A stretch of DNA of 64,000 nucleotides from an uncultured Lachnoclostridium sp. (GCA_905212635.1 CAJMFH010000014.1:1-64000); one strand, 5' to 3'; counted from the stretch's first letter, positions 53,680-63,286 are shown. Made by a program: numbers and translations. The notes: generated by a model not told the origin, from the letters alone.

Positions 53680-53708
53680 ATGTTAGTACAAACTAACTGT
53701 GTTGTCAA
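53680..53708 (-). promoter_or_regulatory. Promoter with overlapping operator before the hydrolase-Nudix pair
   Basis: TTGACA (53703-53708), 17 bp, TAACAT (53680-53685). The spacer contains GTTAGT-N4-ACTAAC (53682-53697), which has the same arms and spacing as the operator at 31200-31215. A repressor bound here would block RNA polymerase. Confidence 0.65.
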
Positions 53709-53811
53709 CTTTAAAATTGATTTACGTTTTCGCGGCTACACCTTTTTTAAATTATCCTATAATTTTATTTTTCTGTTCACAAAGACTCTCTATAAATTCA
53801 TTAATAATATT

Positions 53812-54348
53812 TTATCTGTTATATGTAGTGTCGACATATGGTAAATTATAAATACCACATTCCTTTTTAATCCAGTTGCTTATTTGTACTATATCTCTGC
53901 AATCATTCATATTTTGTTCATCCGAATGAAAATATGTATAATCATCCGGAGTATCATATTGTTTTAATACATTAAATCGCTCTTCCGGAGTAATATCGGG
54001 CGTAATAAAAAAATACCCCTCCGATTTTTCATCTGCAATATACATTTGAAAATCATAAGGCGTTAGTTGATATACGTCAATTACTACACCATAATTACAT
54101 TCCTCATACTCGCCACTATTTATCATTTCCCTAATAAATGGCGCAATCTTAGAACTAATATATCTGTAATTTTTTAGTGCATCCTCTGATTCATTCGTAT
54201 TAATTTTACACTCTGGAAAAATTTTTTCTATCCCTGCAAGAATAGCATCCATACTAATATGCTGATATCCTTTTTGCTTTGCAATTCTTTTTGAAATGGT
54301 ACTTTTTCCTGCTCGCGGAACTCCAGCAATAATCACATATTTCTTCAT
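53812..54348 (-). CDS. Small P-loop kinase/ATPase of unknown substrate
   Basis: 178 aa from the ATG at 54348. Walker A (IAGVPRAGKSTISKRI) and a HISMDAILAG switch region suggest a nucleoside- or adenylate-kinase-like P-loop protein; the lid region is FFITPDITPEERFN. AAGGAA is about 10 nt upstream. It overlaps no other gene and lies in a patch of small enzymes. Confidence 0.7.
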   Translation of the reverse strand: MKKYVIIAGVPRAGKSTISKRIAKQKGYQHISMDAILAGIEKIFPECKINTNESEDALKNYRYISSKIAPFIREMINSGEYEECNYGVVIDVYQLTPYDFQMYIADEKSEGYFFITPDITPEERFNVLKQYDTPDDYTYFHSDEQNMNDCRDIVQISNWIKKECGIYNLPYVDTTYNR

Positions 54349-54403
54349 AATATTAATTCCTTCTTTATTCTTTTTTAGAAATAACGCCTCTACTGTTTTC
54401 CCC

Positions 54404-54841
54404 CTACTCAATCCATTGTATAAAAGCGGTTTTATCGGAACTGTTATATCCCGCACGTTTATAAAACTGCATTGTTGATTCTTTTTTCGAGCCCGTGAGC
54501 AGCATCATTTTATAGCAGTTTTCCTTTTGTGCTAGTTCTTTCGCATATGCTAAACATTCGGATGCATATCCTTTTCCGCGATAATCTTTATGGGTAACGA
54601 CATTTTCTATAAACGCATATGGTCTGACATTTCTCGTCAGATTAGGTATCACTACACATACGCAGGAAGACACTATTTTGTCGTCTACAACTTTTATGAT
54701 AATATGATGATTTTTATCCTCAACGATCGTCTTCCATGTTCTGCTTAAATGCTCTGACATTTCCGGAACATCGCTTTCATGTAACTGCAAATATAATTCT
54801 AACAATCCTTTTAATTCATTTTCATGTATTTCTCGAATCAA
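54404..54841 (-). CDS. GNAT family N-acetyltransferase
   Basis: 145 aa. Acetyl-CoA loop THKDYRGKGYASECL and C-terminal TGSKKESTMQFYKRAGY match the family. The TTG at 54841 with GGAGGG 7 nt before it is the best start; the GTG at 54856 is inside the ribosome binding site region. Overlaps the end of the preceding chimeric gene by 20 bp. Confidence 0.82.
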   Translation of the reverse strand: MIREIHENELKGLLELYLQLHESDVPEMSEHLSRTWKTIVEDKNHHIIIKVVDDKIVSSCVCVVIPNLTRNVRPYAFIENVVTHKDYRGKGYASECLAYAKELAQKENCYKMMLLTGSKKESTMQFYKRAGYNSSDKTAFIQWIE

Positions 54842-55421
54842 TATAATACCCTCCACAAAATTTCACGTTTGACGGTTTCACAGCAATCAATATTGAATTA
54901 ATAATATCCGAACCTGCAATAATCGCGTTCACGCACAAAATATACCTTAGCAATTCGAAGACAAATCCATCCGTCAAAAGCAGAAAAATCATTGGAATAA
55001 TGGTTAAAACCAATAACGGAAGTGTCATAAACAGCCAAAATCTTTTTTTACTCATAACCGCATTGCTATTAAGCCAAAAAAATATTCCGGAATGAGTTAA
55101 ACTAATATCTCCAATTTTATAAACTACTGATATTTCTATATGCAGATGTTGAAAAGCCTCTTCTTTACAATGAATGCGCTTTTTCAAAATGTAATTTATT
55201 TTCTCCTCAGAAAAGCAGTTATTTTCCCTCAGTACCTTTTCCAATAGTTCCTCTAAAGTAATTTTTCCTATCGTTCTGTTTTTTTCTTCCGCGCGCCATA
55301 TTTTCTGAAATTTTTCTTCCGGAATACCGGCATCTGCCGCCATCTGCGTTCCAAAATACAAAGGGCTGTCAAAAAGAGTTATAAGAGTCTCATACATATC
55401 AAATATTACTGCTTTTATCAC
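54822..55421 (-). pseudogene. Chimeric gene: N-terminal half of a HAD hydrolase joined to the C-terminal end of a DUF3267 membrane protein
   Basis: 199 residues from the GTG at 55421 (GAGGTG upstream). Residues 1 to about 96 are a HAD cap region (MIKAVIFDMYETLITL, TIGKITLEELLEKVL, EEAFQHLH). After FQHLH the sequence changes to a piece of a membrane protein: KRFWLFMTLPLLVLTIIPMIF and SDIINSILIAVKPSN, the usual end of DUF3267 proteins. HAD motifs II-IV and the DUF3267 zinc motif are both missing, so neither parent function is expected. The join looks like an in-frame deletion between two genes. It may still be translated. Confidence 0.65.
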
Positions 55422-55467
55422 CCGCATCACCTCAGCTTTTACTCAATGTGTTTTTCTTTCATTGCAA

Positions 55468-55908
55468 TCAGGTATCTATTCTGACAATTTCAGTCAGTGC
55501 CTTATTCCGATATACCAAATCGTCCCTTACGGTAAATCCCTTTGTTTCCCAAAACGCATTTCCTGCGCTATTTCTGTCAAACACCACCAGTGCCGCCTTA
55601 TTGATTCCTAACGCCGATAATTCATTCATTGCCTCATCGACTAATTTGCCCGCAATTCCCATCCTTCTATAATCAGGACGAACCGCCGTATGGTATATAT
55701 AACCACGTCTTCCATCATTTCCCACCATGATTACTCCTATAATTTTGGAATCCTTTTCAGCCACAAGACAGGTATCCGGATTTCTTTGAATAAACTTAGC
55801 GATGCCTTCTCTCGAATCATCAAGATTATTCAGACCCATTCCAACACACGACATCCATAAATCATATACGTTATCATAATCTTCTATTTTCATTTTTCTA
55901 ATATCCAT
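55468..55908 (-). CDS. GNAT family N-acetyltransferase
   Basis: 146 aa complete acetyltransferase: IGVIMVGNDGRRGYIYHTAV and the acetyl-CoA loop RPDYRRMGIAGKLVDEA, then a FDRNSAGNAFWETKGF end. Close to the YpeA/RimI-like group. AGGACAGG precedes the ATG. Substrate unknown. Confidence 0.88.
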   Translation of the reverse strand: MDIRKMKIEDYDNVYDLWMSCVGMGLNNLDDSREGIAKFIQRNPDTCLVAEKDSKIIGVIMVGNDGRRGYIYHTAVRPDYRRMGIAGKLVDEAMNELSALGINKAALVVFDRNSAGNAFWETKGFTVRDDLVYRNKALTEIVRIDT

Positions 55909-55976
55909 TTCCTGTCCTCTCCTTTTGTCTGTTATTTTTTATAAGTCAAAATGCCCTTCCCAATTTTTTACATTCG

Positions 55977-56675
55977 TCAAATTGAATTTACGAAAGCATG
56001 AATGATTTTCCTGCTGTTTTCATCCACCTCATAGGAAAATTCCGGATGCCACTGAACCCCCATTATAAACTTACGGGAAGACATATATATTCCTTCAATC
56101 AATCCATCTTCGGAAACAGCCATTTTTTGAAAATCGGGCGACAGCGTTTTGACTGCCTGATGATGATAACTGTTTACTCCCATCTGTTCCTTTTGCAAAA
56201 TATGATAAAGAGGTGTTTCCTTTTGTATTGTTACCTGATGTACAGTCCTGTCATACGGCGGTTTCATATGGTGATCGATGCTGCTGTTATGTTCCGTTTC
56301 TAAATCCTGATACAGCGTTCCGCCATAGCAGGCATTCATAAACTGAACGCCCCGGCAGATTCCCAGCACAGATTTATCCTTTTCTACTGCTTTGTCTAAA
56401 ATATATCGTTCCATTTCGTCTCGTAATTCGCAGATTGAACCGCAACACGGTTTTGTCTCTGCATGATAGACAGAAGGAGACACATCATGTCCGCCAGTCA
56501 GCAGAAAACCGCCACATATTTCAAGAAAATAATCCAATTCCTCCGGTTTGCGTGTTAGTGGAAGCATCAGGGGTATCGCATTTTCCGCCTCCAGCATTTT
56601 CATATATCCCGGAAGCATCCAATAACTTTCTTTTTCATCATCATAAAGCGGCATAACACCAATTATTTTTCGCAT
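55977..56675 (-). CDS. Gamma-glutamyl-gamma-aminobutyrate hydrolase family (peptidase C26)
   Basis: 232 aa class I amidotransferase-like hydrolase. The nucleophile elbow is LGICRGVQFMNA, the oxyanion part GGHDVSP, and the His-Glu pair VQWHPEFSYE. The family (PuuD-like) cleaves gamma-glutamyl amides. GAGGTG before the ATG. Substrate not predictable; it is not next to polyamine genes. Confidence 0.9.
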   Translation of the reverse strand: MRKIIGVMPLYDDEKESYWMLPGYMKMLEAENAIPLMLPLTRKPEELDYFLEICGGFLLTGGHDVSPSVYHAETKPCCGSICELRDEMERYILDKAVEKDKSVLGICRGVQFMNACYGGTLYQDLETEHNSSIDHHMKPPYDRTVHQVTIQKETPLYHILQKEQMGVNSYHHQAVKTLSPDFQKMAVSEDGLIEGIYMSSRKFIMGVQWHPEFSYEVDENSRKIIHAFVNSI

Positions 56676-56795
56676 TATTTCTCACCTCGTAAACTCAATC
56701 TGACAACTTGTTTCTATTGGCTTCTTTTGTTTCCTCCCATTATACACCAAACGAAGAAACCTGTAAATATATTTCCATTCACTGCAAAGTGTATC

Positions 56796-56830
56796 AAAAA
56801 AGGGGCTTCGCACTAATACAGCGCAGCCCC
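56796..56830 (-). terminator. Terminator of the 1910-aa secreted protein gene
   Basis: GGGGCTGCGC pairs with GTGCGAAGCCCC-type arm (56821-56830 with 56802-56811, one mismatch), followed by TTTTTT on the minus strand (56796-56801). Confidence 0.75.
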
Positions 56831-56892
56831 TCTTTGGGTTTTTCTGATTTTTTCTTTAACCGGATACTGTCCTATAACAGGATTTTACGCAT

Positions 56893-59800
56893 TTACTTCT
56901 TTTGTTTTTGCTTCTTATGCTTTTTGTTCTTCTTGTAAATCGCCTTCCTGCTCGCTCCCTTCTTTTTCAGAAGTTTCTTATATACCTTGTATTTCTTTGC
57001 CGGGAGTTTAAAGACAATCTTCTTCGCCGTTTTCTTAAACGCCGCCTTTCCGACCTTCTTCTTGATCTTCTTGGTTGTCTTCATTGTTACCTTTTTAAGT
57101 TTCTTACAGTTGTAGAACGCCTTTTTCCCGATGGAAGCTACATTCTTACCAATTGTTACTTTTTGTACCTTCTTGCGGTTTGCAAATGCCTTAGCCCTTA
57201 TGGATACGACTTTGAAGGTTACGCCTTGGTACTTCACGGTTGCCGGTACGCTGACTTTTCCCTTTGCATTCTTCTTTGCCGCATAATACATGACAGTCTG
57301 ATTGTTCTTCTTTACAGATAGGATTTTGTAGACCGCACCATCTGGCCCTGTGAATTTCATGCCTTTTTTCAGTCTGTTCGAGCTGCTTTCCGGAATGCTG
57401 TCGGATGTGTTTTCCGAGGTATCCCCCGGAACATTTCCGAAGGTATTCCCTTGCGTGTCATTTGAAGTAGTATCCGATGTGTTCCCCGGGGTACTGCTTG
57501 GTGTGCTGTCTGGCGTACCGGTTGGGGTACTGCTTGGTATGCCAGCCGGAGTACTGCTTGGCGTGCCAGCCGGTGTACTGCTTGGGTTGCCGGTCGGAGT
57601 ACTGCTTGGTGTACCAGCCGGGGTACTGCTTGGTGTACTACTTGGCGTACTTGTTGGGACGTTCGGGGCATTTACCACGGTAACTGCTGTCGTTCCTGTC
57701 ATTTCTTTATAAATACTGTTTCGTGCTGGCCGGAATACCCAGTCTGCCTGTGTTGTTCCCACAACAGGTACTTTTTCCGGCTCACTCCATACAAGTGTAC
57801 CCTCAACCACCGTATTTGTGCCGGCTTCTACAAAAACGGCTTTTTTCAGATTAAGTGCTGACAGCTTCTGTCCGTAAGTAAGGGTATTGTTTCCTTCTAC
57901 TGCGACAGAACTTCCGTTCTGCAACTCAACCGATTTCTTGTCTGTCAGCTGCACCGTCAGCGTATATTCCGCATCTTCATAATTCTGCATAACGGCTTTA
58001 CCCTTGATCGTTGCTGTCTTTCCGATCCTAGAAGCATCAACCGCATTTACCCGGAAAGTCAGTTTTCCGCTCTCGTCAACTTCTGCCTCACTGAGGATTC
58101 CCTCCGTGTCGGTCGTATCACAAGAATACACGGCATCGCCTTTATCTGCCGGGAGTTTTTCTGCGATCTCTACCGAAATCGTCTTTCCTTCCGAACCTGC
58201 CGCATAGACATAACTCTGCTCCTCTGCGGTTATGACCGGTTTTTCTGCCTTTGCAATCGTAAATCTAAGCGGAGCACTCTTCAACGCAGTATAATTGTCG
58301 GTTGCTTCCACATATGCTATCACGGCATAGACTCCTGCATTCACCGGTATCGCGTCCGTATAAGCATCATCTGCCGGAAAGCCATCTGCACCAAAACTTG
58401 CATATCGATACTTAACGGTACCATATTTTGCGTTTATCGCTGGTTCCGGTTTCTTATTTTTCTCATAGGTATAACCATGGCAGACAAGCACTGTCGTAAA
58501 CTCATTTTCTGCCTTCGTTATCGTCAAAACGCCGCGCTTTCCGTCTGCACTGTTGCCTGTAAAGCTCACGTCGTATTTTTTACTGTTACAGCTGCCGGTA
58601 ATCGCATAGTTTCCGGCAGGAGAATCGGCTTCCGCAGTGGAGTCTAATGTTATGCCAAGGTCGGCATTACTATCCCCCGCAACAAGACCGGATCCCTCTG
58701 CAAAGTTCCATGTAAATTCCGGATTATTCTGTCCATATACCTTTTCTTTATCGGCTATCACTACCGTGACAGTTTTCTTGGCAACCTCCGGTGTCACCTT
58801 CCAAGATACCGTATCATAACGTTCTGCATCTGCTTCCGTCGGCGTAAATACTAAAGTATACGTCTCCGTGGTTTTAACCTCCGGTATGATTGTTTTCTCC
58901 TCTTCTTTTACCGACCAAGTTCCGGAAACTTCCGTCTCGCTTCCCTGCGCTGCCACTACCTTTGCATCTGTAGCATCTACCTGCATTTCCGACAGGCTCT
59001 GTCCATATTCACCGACAAGTCTCGGTGCTTTCTCAATATACGGAATCGTCTTTAAGGTCGTAAATTGCAATGATGTAACATCGCTTGCGTTTCCTGCCTC
59101 ATCCGTCGCCACCATATACAGAACATACTTGGTGTTTGATGTAAGACCGGTAATCTCCAATTGTTGAGCATTCTCACTGCTTATTATTTTCCCGGTCACC
59201 ACTCCGTCTTTTGCCTTCCACGTATCTACTTCTGCGTCCGCATCCCTGCTTACATCAGCGGTCTTATCCGCAAGATCATCAAGGGAAGCCGGTGCCGGTT
59301 CCCCTGCTTTCTTACAAATATAGTAATAGTCTCCCTGCTCTGTACACTGAGCCCAAATCTTTGCAGAAATGTCCGAAACAGTAACCTTCTCTTCTTCTGA
59401 CAAAATATGTAAAGTTGGTTTTTCATTGTCAAATACAATACCATTGGAGCAGATATAACTGCTCCGGTTGCCCACTGCATCCTGAGCGTAAACATAGACC
59501 AGTTTGCCTGTGCTTGCGGCATCCGCAAAAAGTGTTGTCAGCATTTCTGCCTCCCCGTTTCCGGTTACAGGTACTTTTGTAAAAAAACCACCCCCGGCTC
59601 TCTCGTCTAATTCCTCTATCGTAATAAGTTTATCTCCACTGCTCACATAGTAACCATACCGTACCACTCCGCTCTGGCTGTCATTTGCTTTCACGTTTAC
59701 GTCCAGACTGTCTGCCTTATATACCCTTGTAATATACTCTGCTAACAAGGAACTCCACCATTGGCTCTTGATGTTGATACCGAGATTGGCACCGTTCCAG

Positions 59801-62625
59801 TCCGGTGCCGTCCGGTCGATCTTTGCTGTCAGTATCTTCTTCGCAATCTGACCGACAGTATTTTTCAGGTAATAGGTAATCTCCTGCTGCTCCTCTTCGG
59901 ATTCTGCATTGTATACAAAGGAAGCGCCGTATGTGCCCTCTGCCTTGTCCGAGATGGTATAACCCGCCGGTGCCTTTATATAAAACTCCGCAGGACACCA
60001 TTCTGTATAGTTGCTGCCGTTTTTATCTGTTGTCACAGCATCCGGTGCATTTTCCAAATATTGGATAGTAAGAATCATGACATCCGACTCCGCAGCCGTA
60101 TAATTACCGATTGCCGAAAGCGCTGCCTTCACTTCATAGACACCCGGTTCTGTCGGAAGACCGGATATAAAAGTTCCTGCCCCGCTGCTGTCCTTTTCCC
60201 GGTAAGAATAAGTAATTGTTCCGCTGTAAGTCTCATTATTCTGTAAAGTTACAGATAATTTTGGTAAATTTCCTTCCGTCACAGGAAGTCCGGTATATGT
60301 GTATGCAGCATTCGCCTGATTCCATTGAATCACAGGCTTTGCCTGTGTTACGGTAACTGTCAGGCTGGTATCAAGATATACCATATCATTTTCCACAACA
60401 TATCCTTTCACCTTAGAATAGTCCACTTCATTCGTATCCGACGGAGCAAATCTGGCGTCATATTCTTTTGCACCCAAAGAGTTCAACTTGACAGACGAAT
60501 CCGTCCATGTCCAGCCGTCCGGTAAGACTACCTCGTTCAGACTTTGTCCATAGGTCGCTGTCAGGTCAGTCATCTTCTCTGCCTCTGTGATATCAGTCCA
60601 CTTCTTTGTCTTTACGTTTACTCTGGCCGCCTCCGATGTCGCATAATCTCCCTTTCCTGTATATCGTACGTGGATCGTATACTCTGTATCCGGCGTCAGT
60701 CCGGTAAATGTTCCGTTACTCTCCCATGAACTGCCGCCAGTATTAGCATTGATAAACTCCAAATCTCCATAAGTTTCCGTCCCCTCAACACCGGAAATCT
60801 CGATGGTGTCTGCGCTCTTTTTCACTTTTCCGTCTAAATTCGGTGCAGGTCCTTTATCTCCGTATTCTGCAGTTACCGTAACCGCATTTGCCGGCATGGT
60901 AAACACAAGCGGCGAAGTCCTCTGCGCCGGAACAGTTACTCCACTAACCGTCCATCCGATCAATCCTGTTTTCTCATAACTTTCCGGATCTGCCTTTACA
61001 ACTGCATTGTCCTTATAAGCAAAATAATAAATTTTATCCGACCCTGTTGTTTCTTCCGCCGTAACATCATCCAGTTTTCCATTTGTAGTCAGTTTGTACT
61101 TCGGCTTGTTAACATCTACTTTATCTGCACTTGCAGAATCCATTGTCCCGGCGACTTTGATCGTACCATTATTGGTAATGGTCTTCCCCGCACCAATCGC
61201 CAGCGTGGTTCCTTCCGGTACAAGAAGTGTCTGATCCTCTGCAATTTCAAAGTCTACGGCAGTCGTCACGTCGTTTCCATACACCTCTCCGTCAGATCCA
61301 TCGATAGAAATAATGTTGCTCCAATTCTCTGAATCATCCTGCTTGTAAATACCTTTTTCCATACCACCGCTGCCGCCGCTTGCGAAAATAAACGGGGAAT
61401 TTTCAATCGTAAGACTTTCTTCCGCTACGTCTGCTGTGCCAGAATAATATCCGGGTCCGATACCACTGCCCTTTTGACTGACTGCTTTTACCAGTCCACC
61501 GGTAATTGTAATGTCATTTCCAAAACCATTTTTGCCGTATCCGCCACCAATTCCGGCTCCATAAATACTCGCTGAGTTGATCTCTCCTCCGTTGATGGTT
61601 ACTATACCATTTTTGTAGGTTCCACCGCCGATTCCGGCGGCTCCACCCTTATATTGATCCGGCTGACACGTATTGGCTGCGGTGATCTTTCCTCCATTGA
61701 TGGTTACTGTACCTGTTTTACTTTGTCCACCGCCAATTCCGGCTCCAACTCCGCCCCCCGGTGCTGTAATGTCTCCTCCGTTGATGGTTACTATGCCAGC
61801 ATTATTACTTCCACCGCCGATCCCGGCTCCGGATTTACTTTCTGCGTTGATCTTCCCTCCATTGATGACTACCGTTCCTTCGGAAGCGCTGGATGCACCA
61901 CTTCCGATTGCGGCTCCGAATCCACTAGTTGTTGCATTGATCGTCCCACCATTAATCGTAACCGTCCCAATTGTGCCTTTAGTTACATTACTCGATCCAC
62001 CAATGCCTGCCCCCTCATTGCCTTCACAGGTTATGTTTCCTCCATCAATGGTTATACTTCCTTCATCTCCAAGAGCCGCATACGGAGTTGGTGAGGTTGA
62101 AGTATATCTACAAACCAGTGTTCCCTGCACAGCTCCTTCTGATTGTGCATGGATATATAAATGATATTTTGAGTTAGATATGCCAATGCCGCCCACATAT
62201 TTATTTTTTTCATCTACAGTTTCAAGTTTAAGGTTACAGTCATCCGCCAGTATCAGATGTACCTCTCCATAAGCCCAGACACGATTTTCCATCGTGATAT
62301 CCCCTCTTGCCACATACCAGCTCTCTTGGTTTGCCTTTCCCCAGGTCTTATCTGCTGACGTCACCTCTGTCGCACTGTTACAGACATTTTCTTTCATTGT
62401 CCTGCTTGCCTCATCGTATGCAAAATAAGTTACATCTGTCTGCGCGTCATACAGCGCCAGCTCTCCTCCGGACTCTTCCTCTGTGCCTGTATTCTGCTGT
62501 CCTGCACTTTCTACCGCGATGTCGGGAGCAGATACTGTCCTCTCTGCACTTACCGGCACCGGAAACATACTTCCTGTCATACTGATACACAATAGTGTTG
62601 CAAGTCCTCTCCGAAATCTTTTCAT
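56893..62625 (-). CDS. Very large secreted repeat protein with BspA-like C-terminus
   Basis: 1910 aa from the ATG at 62625 (AAGGAAGGG upstream). A signal peptide (to about residue 30, VPVSAER) precedes a beta-helix-like region with seven blocks of the form TINGGxI plus GAGIGGG. MBG-type Ig domains and fibronectin-like modules follow (LTVTVTQAKPVIQWNQ; LTGLTSNTKYVLYMVATDE; EEQSYVYAAGSEGKTI). A Ser/Thr/Pro minisatellite linker precedes a short BspA-like leucine-rich segment (KVTIGKNVASIGKKAFYNCKK) and a poly-basic tail (KKNKKHKKQKQKK). No LPxTG is present; the tail may bind anionic wall polymers. Confidence 0.85.
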   Translation of the reverse strand: MKRFRRGLATLLCISMTGSMFPVPVSAERTVSAPDIAVESAGQQNTGTEEESGGELALYDAQTDVTYFAYDEASRTMKENVCNSATEVTSADKTWGKANQESWYVARGDITMENRVWAYGEVHLILADDCNLKLETVDEKNKYVGGIGISNSKYHLYIHAQSEGAVQGTLVCRYTSTSPTPYAALGDEGSITIDGGNITCEGNEGAGIGGSSNVTKGTIGTVTINGGTINATTSGFGAAIGSGASSASEGTVVINGGKINAESKSGAGIGGGSNNAGIVTINGGDITAPGGGVGAGIGGGQSKTGTVTINGGKITAANTCQPDQYKGGAAGIGGGTYKNGIVTINGGEINSASIYGAGIGGGYGKNGFGNDITITGGLVKAVSQKGSGIGPGYYSGTADVAEESLTIENSPFIFASGGSGGMEKGIYKQDDSENWSNIISIDGSDGEVYGNDVTTAVDFEIAEDQTLLVPEGTTLAIGAGKTITNNGTIKVAGTMDSASADKVDVNKPKYKLTTNGKLDDVTAEETTGSDKIYYFAYKDNAVVKADPESYEKTGLIGWTVSGVTVPAQRTSPLVFTMPANAVTVTAEYGDKGPAPNLDGKVKKSADTIEISGVEGTETYGDLEFINANTGGSSWESNGTFTGLTPDTEYTIHVRYTGKGDYATSEAARVNVKTKKWTDITEAEKMTDLTATYGQSLNEVVLPDGWTWTDSSVKLNSLGAKEYDARFAPSDTNEVDYSKVKGYVVENDMVYLDTSLTVTVTQAKPVIQWNQANAAYTYTGLPVTEGNLPKLSVTLQNNETYSGTITYSYREKDSSGAGTFISGLPTEPGVYEVKAALSAIGNYTAAESDVMILTIQYLENAPDAVTTDKNGSNYTEWCPAEFYIKAPAGYTISDKAEGTYGASFVYNAESEEEQQEITYYLKNTVGQIAKKILTAKIDRTAPDWNGANLGINIKSQWWSSLLAEYITRVYKADSLDVNVKANDSQSGVVRYGYYVSSGDKLITIEELDERAGGGFFTKVPVTGNGEAEMLTTLFADAASTGKLVYVYAQDAVGNRSSYICSNGIVFDNEKPTLHILSEEEKVTVSDISAKIWAQCTEQGDYYYICKKAGEPAPASLDDLADKTADVSRDADAEVDTWKAKDGVVTGKIISSENAQQLEITGLTSNTKYVLYMVATDEAGNASDVTSLQFTTLKTIPYIEKAPRLVGEYGQSLSEMQVDATDAKVVAAQGSETEVSGTWSVKEEEKTIIPEVKTTETYTLVFTPTEADAERYDTVSWKVTPEVAKKTVTVVIADKEKVYGQNNPEFTWNFAEGSGLVAGDSNADLGITLDSTAEADSPAGNYAITGSCNSKKYDVSFTGNSADGKRGVLTITKAENEFTTVLVCHGYTYEKNKKPEPAINAKYGTVKYRYASFGADGFPADDAYTDAIPVNAGVYAVIAYVEATDNYTALKSAPLRFTIAKAEKPVITAEEQSYVYAAGSEGKTISVEIAEKLPADKGDAVYSCDTTDTEGILSEAEVDESGKLTFRVNAVDASRIGKTATIKGKAVMQNYEDAEYTLTVQLTDKKSVELQNGSSVAVEGNNTLTYGQKLSALNLKKAVFVEAGTNTVVEGTLVWSEPEKVPVVGTTQADWVFRPARNSIYKEMTGTTAVTVVNAPNVPTSTPSSTPSSTPAGTPSSTPTGNPSSTPAGTPSSTPAGIPSSTPTGTPDSTPSSTPGNTSDTTSNDTQGNTFGNVPGDTSENTSDSIPESSSNRLKKGMKFTGPDGAVYKILSVKKNNQTVMYYAAKKNAKGKVSVPATVKYQGVTFKVVSIRAKAFANRKKVQKVTIGKNVASIGKKAFYNCKKLKKVTMKTTKKIKKKVGKAAFKKTAKKIVFKLPAKKYKVYKKLLKKKGASRKAIYKKNKKHKKQKQKK
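57487..57655 (-). repeat. Ser/Thr/Pro minisatellite inside the large secreted protein gene
   Basis: TACTGCTTGG recurs at 57492, 57528, 57552, 57576, 57600 and 57624, that is five units of 24 bp (8 residues, TPSSTPAG-type) plus a diverged one at 36 bp. The period is a multiple of three, so copy-number change would alter linker length without a frameshift. Confidence 0.85.
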
Positions 62626-62873
62626 ATTATCCCTTCCTTTTTTAGTTGTTTTTCCCCCCTGCAATGCTCAAAAAGTTCCCTCTGTATTTGGTGTTAATTA
62701 TATCATAAAAATTATGGGGAAACAAGCCGGTTTTTGGAAAATAATGGGTTATTTTTCCTATATTTTCTATAGCTTTTTTCGATAAAGCGGGATGCTGCAT
62801 ATAAAAAACATACTACGTATATTCTCTTGATGAAGCAGGAATATTATGATAAAATAGGATTGATCGTAGATTT

Positions 62874-62996
62874 TCATAAAAATACGGCGTTATGACATAT
62901 ATTACACGAGAACTTAAACGCCTTAGCCAAACACCAAAGCTCTACTTCTGCGATACCGATTGATTCGGATAACTGTTTTATACCGAGTAATCTCAT
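62874..62996 (-). pseudogene. Possible excisionase-like HTH remnant
   Basis: A 40-codon frame starts LLGIKQLSESIGIAEVELWCL, which recalls the helix-turn-helix of excisionase-type proteins, then stops. No ribosome binding site. It may be chance. The surrounding 62626-63036 shows no other gene and no convincing repeat. Confidence 0.2.
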
Positions 62997-63036
62997 TTAA
63001 ACAAATTCAAATCCGCAACAATTTTTAATTTTTATG

Positions 63037-63065
63037 TTGAACATTTTGGAAAAATATGATATATT
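63037..63065 (+). promoter_or_regulatory. Promoter of the antisense antitoxin RNA
   Basis: TTGAAC (63037-63042), 17-bp spacer, TATATT (63060-63065). Start near 63072. The -10 context (ATGATATATT) is the same as in the toxin promoter on the other strand. Confidence 0.7.
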
Positions 63066-63071
63066 GATAAT

Positions 63072-63171
63072 TAGAAAAGAAAAGCACCCACTCCAAAGTG
63101 GATGCTCCCAAGATGGTTAAATGTCCTTACGGACACCGCCTATCCTGTTGGCAGACAGGATAGGCATTTTT
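63072..63171 (+). ncRNA. Antisense RNA, putative type I antitoxin
   Basis: Runs about 100 nt from the promoter above to a strong terminator (GCCTATCCTGT at 63138-63148 with ACAGGATAGGC at 63155-63165, then ATTTTTATTTT). It is complementary to the 3' untranslated part of the toxin mRNA, as for RatA (txpA) and SR4 (bsrG). A GTCC/GGAC hairpin is at 63123-63134. Confidence 0.65.
63084..63105 (-). terminator. Terminator of the toxin mRNA
   Basis: On the minus strand GCATCCACTTTGGAGTGGGTGC forms a hairpin followed by TTTTCTTTT (63074-63083). It lies inside the region overlapped by the antisense RNA, giving about 100 nt of 3' overlap. Confidence 0.7.
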
Positions 63172-63286
63172 ATTTTCGCTTGTTTCTCTTATTGAGAAAG
63201 GCAAGCAACGCTATAACAAGACTACCAAAGGCACATAACAATGTTAATATGCCGATGAAAATCGAAAGGATTTCAAAAGCTGTCAT
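63170..63286 (-). CDS. 38-aa putative holin-like type I toxin (BsrG/TxpA-like)
   Basis: A single hydrophobic helix with a charged tail: MTAFEILSIFIGILTLLCAF, then GSLVIALLAFLNKRNKRK. The MTAFEIL start, the one-helix body and the basic NKRNKRK end are those of the putative holin-like toxin family (type I toxins such as TxpA and BsrG). GGGAGG lies just upstream of the ATG (63295-63300 on the plus strand), and a CCTCCC at 63337-63342 in the mRNA leader can pair with it and hide it, as is usual for such toxins. Confidence 0.75.
   Translation of the reverse strand: MTAFEILSIFIGILTLLCAFGSLVIALLAFLNKRNKRK

Noticed and set aside
62874..62996. Real excisionase gene
   Set aside because: Only the first helix pair is present, then a stop, and there is no ribosome binding site or integrase; listed only as a weak remnant.
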